The notes under the pieces are model-generated. The model did not search any database. It was not told where the DNA came from and saw nothing but the letters and a program-made list of their open reading frames with translations. Of a stretch of 6,827 nucleotides of DNA, positions 1 through 6,123 are shown piece by piece. The stretch's first letter is position 1. The number at the start of each line of letters is the position of its first letter. Origin of the DNA: JADCCX01 sp031372765 (GTDB taxonomy: Bacteria > Pseudomonadota > Alphaproteobacteria > Rhizobiales > Beijerinckiaceae); assembly GCA_031372765.1 (NCBI GenBank), contig JANMLW010000224.1:1-6827 (forward strand). The letters are read 5' to 3'. Both the position numbers and the translations under genes were made by a program.

Positions 1-81
1 TGCCGCTGTGGAGCATATCCCAACATTGTCGATGCCATCATGGATGTCATGCAGAAGGAGACGACGCATGCGTCCCTTTGA
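1..81 (+). CDS. paoA: 2Fe-2S subunit of aldehyde/xanthine oxidoreductase, C-terminal end (partial)
   Basis: The window opens inside a reading frame whose 26 remaining codons begin CRCGAYPNIVDAI and end at TGA. The C-R-C-G pattern holds the last two cysteines of the second [2Fe-2S] cluster in the small subunit of the xanthine dehydrogenase family, and the following helix is typical of its C-terminus. The subunit relays electrons between the molybdenum cofactor and FAD. The gene overlaps the next one by 14 bp, so the two are co-transcribed and probably translationally coupled. The 5' part, including any twin-arginine signal that would show a periplasmic location as in E. coli PaoA, lies outside the window. 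Family assignment is firm because the PaoB-like and PaoC-like subunits follow directly; the gene symbol is by analogy. Confidence 0.88.
   Translation, partial: CRCGAYPNIVDAIMDVMQKETTHASL
55..60 (+). promoter_or_regulatory. Shine-Dalgarno site that fixes the start of the FAD subunit
   Basis: AAGGAG lies 7 nt before the ATG at 68. It favours that start over an in-frame ATG at 8, which would add 20 arginine-rich residues read out of frame through the preceding 2Fe-2S gene. Confidence 0.75.
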
Positions 82-1096
82 ACTGGTGAGGCCTGATACA
101 ATGGTCCAGGCGATAGAATACCTTCAAGCATATCCAGCGGCCAAAGTGATTGCCGGCGGAACTAACCTGCTCGATCTTATGAAGGAGGATGTTGAACAGC
201 CTCACATATTGATTGATGTAACGCGACTGCCTCTGACCAGTATTGTGATCACTGATGACGGTAGCGTCAGGATTGGTGCTTTGGTGAAGAACGCAGATCT
301 AGCCTACAACCCTGATGTGATGAAGGGTTGGCCGTTGATCTCTGCAGCGCTGCTTGCAGGTGCGTCGCCTCAATTACGCAATATGGCAACGACGGCAGGT
401 AATCTGCTGCAACGAACTCGTTGCTATTATTTTTATGATACGGCAGCGGCGTGTAACAAACGCAGCCCCGGCCAAGGGTGTGCGGCCATAAAGGGGCATA
501 ATCGTATCCATGCCATCCTTGGTTCCAGCGACCAATGCGTTGCGACCCATCCATCAGATTTTTGCGTCGCATTGGCAGCTCTGGATGCAATTGTGGTGGT
601 CCAGGGGCCTTTAGGTGAGCGCCGCATTGCTTTTGCAGATTTTCATCGTTTGCCTGGTGATAGCCCTGAGCGAGACACTACACTGGACCGACATGAGATC
701 GTCACTGCTGTTGAACTCGCGCCCTCTGCATACGCCGTCCATTGCGACTATCTTAAACTGAGAGATAGGCGATCATACGCGTTTGCTCTGGTCTCTGTCG
801 CTGGTTGTCTCGAGATCAGGGATGGCGTGATTGTTTCAGCACGTATTGCGCTAGGCGGTGTTGCACACAAGCCTTGGCGGGATAATCGAGCCGAGCAATC
901 GCTTATCGGAAAAGCCCCTGGAAAGGATGCATTCGCAGCAGCAGCATCCATTCTGCTCAGCGAAGCAAAGCCGTTGCGTGACAATGCCTTCAAGATTGAG
1001 CTCTCCCAACGTGCTATTGTTCATGCACTGATGCGTGCGGCTGCTGGGTCACTCCACAAGCTACCTCTCGAACTCGGCAACAGGCCACTTCAATGA
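68..1096 (+). CDS. paoB: FAD-binding (and 4Fe-4S) subunit of PaoABC-type aldehyde oxidoreductase
   Basis: This 342-residue protein is the medium, FAD-binding subunit of a molybdenum hydroxylase and resembles E. coli PaoB (YagS, about 318 residues). Residues 1-170 form the FAD-binding domain of the CO dehydrogenase flavoprotein type, with AGGTNLLDLMK at about 29-39 and TTAGNLLQRTRC at 108-119. Residues 227-325 are the C-terminal domain of that family. Cysteines at 119, 129, 138 and 157 lie in the insertion that in PaoB holds an extra [4Fe-4S] cluster; a further cysteine is at 166. In PaoABC this subunit passes electrons from the iron-sulfur clusters to FAD and on to an acceptor. The start at 68 has a good ribosome site, and the end overlaps the next gene by ATGA. 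Codon use looks somewhat more AT-rich than in the genes to the right. No frame damage is visible. Confidence 0.9.
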   Translation: MRPFELVRPDTMVQAIEYLQAYPAAKVIAGGTNLLDLMKEDVEQPHILIDVTRLPLTSIVITDDGSVRIGALVKNADLAYNPDVMKGWPLISAALLAGASPQLRNMATTAGNLLQRTRCYYFYDTAAACNKRSPGQGCAAIKGHNRIHAILGSSDQCVATHPSDFCVALAALDAIVVVQGPLGERRIAFADFHRLPGDSPERDTTLDRHEIVTAVELAPSAYAVHCDYLKLRDRRSYAFALVSVAGCLEIRDGVIVSARIALGGVAHKPWRDNRAEQSLIGKAPGKDAFAAAASILLSEAKPLRDNAFKIELSQRAIVHALMRAAAGSLHKLPLELGNRPLQ

Positions 1097-3315
1097 CCAT
1101 AGCTCATGTCACCAGTCCGACGCATATCGGCAAGCCCGTCTCCCGTTATGAGGGCATGGATAAGGTCACGGGCCGCGCCCGTTACGCTGCGGATTTTGCG
1201 GCACCCGGAATGGCACACGCGGTCGTCGTTTCAGCTGACATCGCACTCGGCCGTGTGACCCAACTGTTGACGGCTGAAGCAGAGCGCTTGCCGGGTGTCA
1301 TTGCTATTCTATCTCATCTCAACTGTCCGGATGTGGCAAAAGGCGACAAGGCTTATCAAGATCAGGTCTCACCGCCGGGGTCGCCGTTTCGACCGTTTCG
1401 GGATGAAAGGGTCATGTTTGACGGTCAGCCAATTGCCCTCGTTGTCGCGGAGGACTTTGAGACGGCACGCCACGCAGCACGGCTGATCCATGTGGTCTAT
1501 GAGCAGGATACGGCCAACACGGACATGTCCGCTGTCCTTGGTATTGCCTACAAGCCGCCCAAAAAGCGCTTTGGAATGAATGGCGTGCCTGGACGGCGTG
1601 GCGATACGCAGGATGCATTACGCGTCGCTCATCCGCGCGTCGATGCACATTTCGAGACTCCGCCCGCTTATCACCACCCGATGGAAATGCATGCCACCAC
1701 CGCAATCTGGATTTCAGATACGAAAATCCACGTTCACGACAAGACGCAAGGCGCGCAAAACAGCCGCAACTATATTGCAGCCATTTTTGGATATTCCAAG
1801 GACGACGTCATAGTCGAAGCTCCTTATATTGGTGGCGCTTTTGGATCGGGCCTAAGGCCACAGTATCAATTATTTTTGGCCGTGCTGGCCGCAAGGGAAT
1901 TGAAGCGTCCAGTTCAACTGATGTTGACCCGGCAACAAATGTTCTCCTTCGGACACCGGCCCCAAACCCATCAGAACATATCGCTTGGCGCAACTGGGGA
2001 GGGTCTCATGACATCTATCTTCCATGAAGTGGTTGCTGCCACGTCAACCTATGAAGATTATCAGGAAGACGTCGTGCACTGGGCGGAACTTCTCTATGCA
2101 ACAGAAAATGCGTCTTATGCCTATGCGCTGACGAAGCTCGATATCGCAACGCCCAGCGACATGCGCGCGCCGGGCGGCGGGCTGGGCATGTTCGCGATAG
2201 AAAGTGCGATCGACGAACTCGCTGAAGCCTCTTCAATGGATCCGGTAGGCTTCCGGCTCCAGAATTATTCTGAGCGGGACCAGTTTGAAGACCGCCCATT
2301 CTCGACAAAAGAATTGCGCCGCTGTTTTAGTGAGGGCGCGGCTGCATTTGACTGGCAGCACCGTCAAGCTGGAGGCCACAGTGACGGGCATGTTAGGCTT
2401 GGAATGGGTATGGCAACCGGAATTTGGGAGGCTAATATCCTTCCCACCAATGCCCTGGCGCGGCGTCAGTCTGATGGGCGGATCGAAATTGAGACCGCGA
2501 TGGCCGATATCGGCACCGGCACTTATACCATTTGCCAGCAGGTCGCAGCGGATGTCCTGGGCGTATCGCTCGACATGGTTTCTGTTCGTCTTGGCGATTC
2601 GCGGCTTGCCAACGCACCTGTAGAGGGAGGTTCCTTCGGAGCTGCATCTGTCACGGCCGCAGTAGAGGCCGCGTGCAAGGCACTGAAGAACAAGCTGGAA
2701 AGTTCTGCCCGTGACATCGGCAAACATGCTAACGCGCCTATCGAAGCGGAGGGCGGGAGCGACCCTTATTATTTCAAGACGGCAAAAGCGCTTCTAGGGC
2801 TCAAATCCCACTCAACATATTCTCACAGCGCAGTGTTCGCAGAGGTCGCGGTTGAACCGGAACTAGCGGCAATCCATGTCAGGCGCATCGTGATTGCAGT
2901 AGATGCCGGACGCATTCTCAATCCCAAGACCGCGCGCAGCCAGATCATCGGCGGCGCGACCTGGGGCCTCTCCATGGCACTGCACGAGGAGGCCCTGCGC
3001 GACCATACCAGCGGACGGATCGTGAACCGCTCACTCGGCGAATATCATTTCCCGGTCTGTGCCGACATCCCGGACATCAAGGTTATTTTCATCGAGACAC
3101 CAGACACCAAACTCAATCCGCTTGGTGTCAAGGGACTAGGCGAAATTGGCTTGGTCGGCACCGCTGCTGCTATCGCGAACGCCATTTATAATGCGGTCGG
3201 TGTGCGCATGCGCAAGTTGCCGATCACATCAGAACGATTGTTCGAAGGGCTGGTGCAAAACGAACGACATAAGACGATTGGGAGCGCTTTGCCGCTGAAA
3301 GGTGCAAGTGCCTGA
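1093..3315 (+). CDS. paoC: Molybdopterin-binding catalytic subunit of PaoABC-type aldehyde oxidoreductase
   Basis: This 740-residue protein is the large catalytic subunit, close in length to E. coli PaoC (about 732). Residues 18-135 are the aldehyde oxidase/xanthine dehydrogenase a/b hammerhead domain (KVTGRARYAADF at 24-35). The rest is the molybdenum cofactor-binding domain: GGAFGSGLRPQYQ at 247-259, TRQQMFSFGHRPQT at 279-292, MRAPGGGLGMFAIE at 357-370, and AGRILNPKTARSQIIGG at 605-621. E684 in KGLGEIGLVG fits the conserved base that activates the water attacking the aldehyde. The enzyme oxidises aldehydes, often aromatic ones in this group, to carboxylic acids; the actual substrate cannot be read from sequence. 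The stretch at about 530-580 seems shorter than in relatives I recall. ATGA overlap with the preceding gene and a weak ribosome site imply translational coupling. No maturation chaperone gene follows; the next gene is convergent. Confidence 0.92.
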   Translation: MTIAHVTSPTHIGKPVSRYEGMDKVTGRARYAADFAAPGMAHAVVVSADIALGRVTQLLTAEAERLPGVIAILSHLNCPDVAKGDKAYQDQVSPPGSPFRPFRDERVMFDGQPIALVVAEDFETARHAARLIHVVYEQDTANTDMSAVLGIAYKPPKKRFGMNGVPGRRGDTQDALRVAHPRVDAHFETPPAYHHPMEMHATTAIWISDTKIHVHDKTQGAQNSRNYIAAIFGYSKDDVIVEAPYIGGAFGSGLRPQYQLFLAVLAARELKRPVQLMLTRQQMFSFGHRPQTHQNISLGATGEGLMTSIFHEVVAATSTYEDYQEDVVHWAELLYATENASYAYALTKLDIATPSDMRAPGGGLGMFAIESAIDELAEASSMDPVGFRLQNYSERDQFEDRPFSTKELRRCFSEGAAAFDWQHRQAGGHSDGHVRLGMGMATGIWEANILPTNALARRQSDGRIEIETAMADIGTGTYTICQQVAADVLGVSLDMVSVRLGDSRLANAPVEGGSFGAASVTAAVEAACKALKNKLESSARDIGKHANAPIEAEGGSDPYYFKTAKALLGLKSHSTYSHSAVFAEVAVEPELAAIHVRRIVIAVDAGRILNPKTARSQIIGGATWGLSMALHEEALRDHTSGRIVNRSLGEYHFPVCADIPDIKVIFIETPDTKLNPLGVKGLGEIGLVGTAAAIANAIYNAVGVRMRKLPITSERLFEGLVQNERHKTIGSALPLKGASA

Positions 3316-3375
3316 CACACATTGCGCGATCCTGCATCTTGCCCATGTGTCCCATCCTGGATGCCAATCTCTACC

Positions 3376-3693
3376 TTATCCCGCAAAGCGTGTCGTCATG
3401 ACCCCAACTACGGCGCCTAGCACGATAGAGATGCCAAGGATCGGGAGTACGCTTGAGGGCTTGCTTTGGCCGTAGGTGATGAGCGCTGGTGCTGCGCTGA
3501 GCGCGCCGATCAGCGCGCCTTTCCACCAGGGTGCCAAGGGCATAACGGTGTAGCTGACAAGAACCGTTGTGACGACCCAGTGCGCAAAGGCAGAGGAGAT
3601 GGTGGCCCATTCCGCCTTGCGCCAGACCATCGGCAAGACATCAATGGCGGCTGCGGTGATGCCGATGAGAATGGTGATAGTGAGCTTGGACAT
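3376..3693 (-). CDS. Small four-helix inner-membrane protein of unknown function
   Basis: The 105-residue product (MSKLTITILIGITAAAIDVL...) has four hydrophobic stretches, at about residues 3-21, 30-52, 56-76 and 81-101, separated by short polar turns, so it is very likely an integral membrane protein. I recall similar short conserved membrane proteins in Rhizobiales but know no assigned function. The ATG at 3693 is chosen because AAGGAAGG lies 8 nt upstream. A further ATG at 3726, overlapping the TGA of the upstream reductase as TGATG, would add 11 mostly basic residues and has no clear ribosome site. The gene begins 32 nt after the reductase stop, so the two probably share a transcript. A link to the reductase is inferred from position only. 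Confidence 0.78.
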   Translation of the reverse strand: MSKLTITILIGITAAAIDVLPMVWRKAEWATISSAFAHWVVTTVLVSYTVMPLAPWWKGALIGALSAAPALITYGQSKPSSVLPILGISIVLGAVVGVMTTRFAG

Positions 3694-3701
3694 GGGTTTT
3701 G

Positions 3702-3709
3702 CCTTCCTT
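3702..3709 (-). promoter_or_regulatory. Shine-Dalgarno site of the small membrane protein
   Basis: On the minus strand AAGGAAGG sits 8 nt before the ATG at 3693. It decides between this start and the ATG at 3726 that overlaps the stop of the upstream gene. Confidence 0.65.
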
Positions 3710-3725
3710 CGTGTGCGTGAGTACA

Positions 3726-4718
3726 TCAACGTTCACTATCAAGATGCGCCAACAGCGGTGCGGCGTAGCGCGTGCCTGCGACTTCAGACGCAGGCATGGC
3801 AGCTTCGATGGCGGCAAGGTCCGCGCCCGAAAGGGAGATCAAGACAGCACCGAGAGATTCCGCCAGACGCGTGCGGTTACGGGCGCCCACCAACGGCACG
3901 ATGTCTGCACCTTGATGCGCGACCCAAGCGATGGCAATCTGTGCGACCGTCACGCCCTTGGCTTCGGCCACTTTTCGCAAGGCTTCGACGAGCGCAAGGT
4001 TCTGTTCGACATTGCCCTCCTGGAAGCGCGGGCTGAAGCTGCGGAAGTCCGGTCTGCCGGAACCGCCCTTTTGCCAGTGACCGCTAATCAGGCCGCGGGA
4101 GAGGACGCCGTAGGCTGTGACGCCTATGCCAAGCTCCCTGAGCGTGGGCAGAATGGTGGTCTCGATGCCGCGCGAGATCAGCGAGTATTCTATCTGAAGG
4201 TCGCTGATGGGGTGGACGCAAGCTGCGCGGCGGATGGTGTCCGCACCCACTTCCGACAGGCCGATGTGACGGACATAACCTGCCTTCACCATGTCTGCGA
4301 TAGCACCGACCGTGTCTTCGATTGGAACGTTTGGATCAAGCCGAGCCAATCTGTAGATATCGATATGATCAGTGTTGAGCCGCTGCAACGTGTAGGCAAG
4401 GGCATTCTTCACCGCAGCAGGGCGACCATCAACACCACTCCAGCCACCAGAGGGATCGCGCATTGCACCGAACTTGACACTGAGTTGCACCTTGTCACGG
4501 ACGCAGTTCTTGAGTGCTTCGGCGATCAGCAATTCATTGTGCCCCATGCCGTAGAAGTCGCCGGTGTCGATCAGACTCATGCCGGCATCAAGCGCTGCAT
4601 GGATCGTCGCTAGGCTTTCCGCACGGTCGGCGGGTCCGTAAAGGTCCGACATGCCCATGGCACCAAGGCCGAGGGTGGCGACGCTGGGGCCGGTTTTTCC
4701 AAGCTGACTGTATTCCAT
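3726..4718 (-). CDS. Aldo/keto reductase with a substituted catalytic histidine
   Basis: This 330-residue protein is a full-length NADPH-dependent aldo/keto reductase of the (beta/alpha)8 type, in the group often annotated as pyridoxine 4-dehydrogenase-like or AKR11/AKR13-like. Three tetrad residues are visible: D51 and Y56 in LIDTGDFYGMGHNE, and K82 in LSVKFG. The fourth, normally histidine in a Y-x-L-H-R-x-D-P context, is A125 in IYRLARLDP (codon GCT on the minus strand). HIGLSEVG at 151-158 and the VGARNRTRLAESL stretch at about 277-289 match the conserved substrate and cofactor phosphate-binding regions. Start: ATG at 4718, with AGAGGAG ending 8 nt upstream. It diverges from the LysR-type gene and is followed by the small membrane protein. 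The substrate is unknown; regulation by the divergent LysR protein is inferred. Confidence 0.9.
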   Translation of the reverse strand: MEYSQLGKTGPSVATLGLGAMGMSDLYGPADRAESLATIHAALDAGMSLIDTGDFYGMGHNELLIAEALKNCVRDKVQLSVKFGAMRDPSGGWSGVDGRPAAVKNALAYTLQRLNTDHIDIYRLARLDPNVPIEDTVGAIADMVKAGYVRHIGLSEVGADTIRRAACVHPISDLQIEYSLISRGIETTILPTLRELGIGVTAYGVLSRGLISGHWQKGGSGRPDFRSFSPRFQEGNVEQNLALVEALRKVAEAKGVTVAQIAIAWVAHQGADIVPLVGARNRTRLAESLGAVLISLSGADLAAIEAAMPASEVAGTRYAAPLLAHLDSER

Positions 4719-4818
4719 ACTGTTAACTCCTCTTTGATGTTGATGAGGAGACTATGAACCCGATGCCATTGTATGATAATCCATGCTTTCTGGAATAGGC
4801 TGTGCGGTTTATCGAACA
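4719..4818. promoter_or_regulatory. Shared divergent promoter region between the reductase and the LysR-type gene
   Basis: This 100-bp gap separates the two divergent starts, the usual place for LysR-type operators. On the minus strand TACAAT (4773-4768) is a possible -10 for the reductase, but the matching -35 is poor. On the plus strand GATAAT (4775-4780) is a possible -10 for the regulator, also without a good -35. The two overlap in the dyad ATT-N7-AAT at 4768-4780, so a regulator bound there could affect both directions. This is a T-N9-A spacing, not the classical T-N11-A, so the operator call is tentative. Confidence 0.45.
4727..4750 (-). promoter_or_regulatory. Inverted repeat in the reductase leader that covers its Shine-Dalgarno site
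   Basis: On the minus strand CTCCTC (4750-4745) and GAGGAG (4732-4727) form a perfect 6-bp inverted repeat around a 12-nt loop. The second arm is the Shine-Dalgarno sequence of the reductase, so the transcript could fold to hide it. The same dyad in DNA could instead be a protein site. Neither use is shown. Confidence 0.4.
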
Positions 4819-5706
4819 ATGCTCTCTGCTGATCTGTCTGATCTTGATGCCTTTGTGGCCGTGGCCGAAGCACGCAGCTTTCGCGCTGCTGCGGCCAAAC
4901 GCGGCGTATCGCCATCGGCTTTGAGTGAGGCCTTGCGTCGTCTGGAAGCGCGCTTGAACCTCCGTCTTCTCAACCGCACGACGCGCAGCGTGACACCCAC
5001 GATAGCAGGTCAACGGCTGCTGGAACGGCTGAAGCCAGCTCTGGCAGATGTGCATCTGGCGGTTGAAGAACTCGCTGACGACACGGATCAGACTACAGGC
5101 ACGCTGCGCCTGAATGTGCCGACCTCTGTTGCGGAGCTGGTGATGCCGCCGATCCTCGCGGGCTTCATGGCCGCGCATCCGGGCATCACGGTTGAGATAA
5201 GCGCCGATAACAGCTTCATTGATGTTCTGGCTGCTGGCTTCGATGCCGGTGTGCGCTACGGAGAACGCGTCGAGCAGGATATGATCGCCGTCCCCATCGG
5301 TCCCCGATTACAGCGCTTTGTGACTGCGGCCTCGCCCTCTTATCTCAATGCCCATGGTCGCCCGCAACACCCTAAGGACCTGCTGGGTCATCGCCTGATC
5401 CGCCATCGTTTTGGCAGCGGCATAACCCCGTCCTGGGAGTTTGAAAAGGATGGCGAGTCGATCAGGATTGTTGGCAAGGGCCCGATGCTCGCCAACCACA
5501 TAGCGTTGCAGCTTGCCGCAGCAGAAGCCAACCGGGGCATAGTGCATGCCTTCGAGGGGTTTCTGAATCCCTCCATCAGGGCCGGTCGGCTGGAGCCCAT
5601 ACTGGAGGACTGGTCCGAGCGCTTCTCCGGCCCTTACCTCTACTACGCCAGCCGCCACCAGATGCCGAACGCACTTCGAGCTTTCGTCGATTTCATCAAG
5701 GTTTGA
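4819..5706 (+). CDS. LysR-family transcriptional regulator
   Basis: The 295-residue product has the standard LysR layout. The N-terminal winged helix-turn-helix spans about residues 5-65 (DLSDLDAFVAVAEARSF, then SPSALSEALRRLEARL and LLNRTTRSVTPT). A linker helix follows, then a periplasmic-binding-protein-like effector domain from about residue 95 to the end (GTLRLNVPTSVAELVMPPIL, FDAGVRYGE). Length is normal for the family. The ATG at 4819 gives the usual LysR N-terminus; an in-frame ATG at 4783 would add 12 residues that do not resemble the family, and neither start has a strong ribosome site. The gene diverges from the aldo/keto reductase, so it probably regulates that gene and itself in response to a small ligand. 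The ligand is unknown. Confidence 0.92.
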   Translation: MLSADLSDLDAFVAVAEARSFRAAAAKRGVSPSALSEALRRLEARLNLRLLNRTTRSVTPTIAGQRLLERLKPALADVHLAVEELADDTDQTTGTLRLNVPTSVAELVMPPILAGFMAAHPGITVEISADNSFIDVLAAGFDAGVRYGERVEQDMIAVPIGPRLQRFVTAASPSYLNAHGRPQHPKDLLGHRLIRHRFGSGITPSWEFEKDGESIRIVGKGPMLANHIALQLAAAEANRGIVHAFEGFLNPSIRAGRLEPILEDWSERFSGPYLYYASRHQMPNALRAFVDFIKV

Positions 5707-5711
5707 AACTA

Positions 5712-5731
5712 CAGCATCTTTGAGCATGCTG
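5712..5731 (+). terminator. Possible weak terminator hairpin after the LysR-type gene
   Basis: CAGCAT and ATGCTG form a 6-bp stem with an 8-nt loop, 5 nt after the stop codon. No run of T follows directly (TTTT appears only at 5744-5747), so an intrinsic terminator is possible but not established. Confidence 0.25.
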
Positions 5732-5772
5732 GCTGAAGTCAAGTTTTGCCCCAAACTAACGGCCTCAATCTG

Positions 5773-5818
5773 CGGGCTATGCCCGAAAGTCGAACGGCAG
5801 GAAATGGCGCAACCTGCC
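5773..5818. repeat. Pair of adjacent inverted repeats in the gap before the transporter remnant
   Basis: CGGGC-TAT-GCCCG (5773-5785) is a compact perfect hairpin. GGCAGG (5796-5801) pairs with CCTGCC (5813-5818) across 11 nt. Both lie in a gene-free stretch (5707-5884) that shows no convincing coding frame. The arrangement resembles dispersed intergenic palindromic elements, but a second copy is not present in this window, so it may be chance in GC-rich DNA. Confidence 0.3.
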
Positions 5819-5865
5819 CGTTGTTTCTGGGCAGACAGTTGCCAATGATCAGCAGCACTACGTGA

Positions 5866-5884
5866 TGATGCAATAATTGCATCA
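5866..5884. repeat. Perfect 19-bp palindrome (9-bp arms, 1-bp centre)
   Basis: TGATGCAAT-A-ATTGCATCA is symmetrical over all 19 positions. It sits directly before the point where similarity to the GltK permease begins. The length and near-zero spacer fit an operator for a dimeric regulator better than an RNA hairpin, since a one-base loop cannot close as such. It could also be a leftover of the event that removed the upstream transporter genes. No specific regulator family is recognised from the half-site. Confidence 0.5.
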
Positions 5885-6103
5885 CTTACCCAAAACTTTG
5901 CAATCATCCTCTTTCAGGACACTCCGCTGGTCTATGTGCTGTCGATCACGGATTTTCTGGGTGCGGCGTCGAAAATTGCTCAGCGCGATGGTCGTCTGGT
6001 GGAGATGTATCTCTTTGCTGCAGTCATCTACTTCATCATCAGTTTTGCCCTGTCCCGGCTGGTTGGCCGCCTTCAGGCACACTATGCCATTGCTCGCTTG
6101 TAG
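5885..6103 (+). pseudogene. gltK: Remnant of GltK-like polar amino acid ABC transporter permease (5' truncated)
   Basis: The frame ending at TAG 6101-6103 encodes LTQNFAIILFQDTPLVYVLS, then ITDFLGAASKIAQRDGRLVE and a hydrophobic segment with RLQAHYAIARL at the end. This is the C-terminal third of a GltK/HisM-type permease of the glutamate/aspartate uptake family, including the last transmembrane helix. About 73 codons remain where 220-240 are usual. The same frame is closed by TGA at 5846-5848, and the residues between that stop and 5885 show no permease similarity. There is no suitable start codon, and the conserved EAA loop needed to contact the ATPase is absent. It lies 20 nt before the ATPase remnant, the normal spacing in a gltJKL operon. 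The exact left edge is approximate. Confidence 0.85.
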
Positions 6104-6123
6104 GCGAAAGAAAGCCGGACGCC

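Noticed and set aside
8..67. A longer FAD subunit starting at the ATG at 8.
   Set aside because: The added residues (ending in RRRRR) come from reading the 2Fe-2S gene in another frame; the ATG at 68 has a proper ribosome site and matches family N-termini.
2233..2727. A 164-codon minus-strand open frame inside the molybdenum subunit gene.
   Set aside because: It is fully antisense to strongly conserved PaoC-type sequence and has no family resemblance.
3316..3375. A bidirectional terminator between the convergent molybdenum subunit and membrane protein genes.
   Set aside because: ACACAT/ATGTGT (3317-3350) has a 22-nt loop, and CATCC-T-GGATG (3353-3363) has a one-base centre; neither has a T tract, so no terminator can be claimed.
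3699..4613. A 304-codon open frame on the plus strand.
   Set aside because: It lies antisense to the aldo/keto reductase, has cysteine- and histidine-rich low-plausibility content and no recognisable domain; the minus-strand gene explains the open frame.
5308..5907. A 199-codon open frame on the minus strand reaching into the gap after the LysR-type gene.
   Set aside because: Most of it is antisense to the LysR effector domain; the part in the gap shows no recognisable domain and no clear ribosome site was identified.
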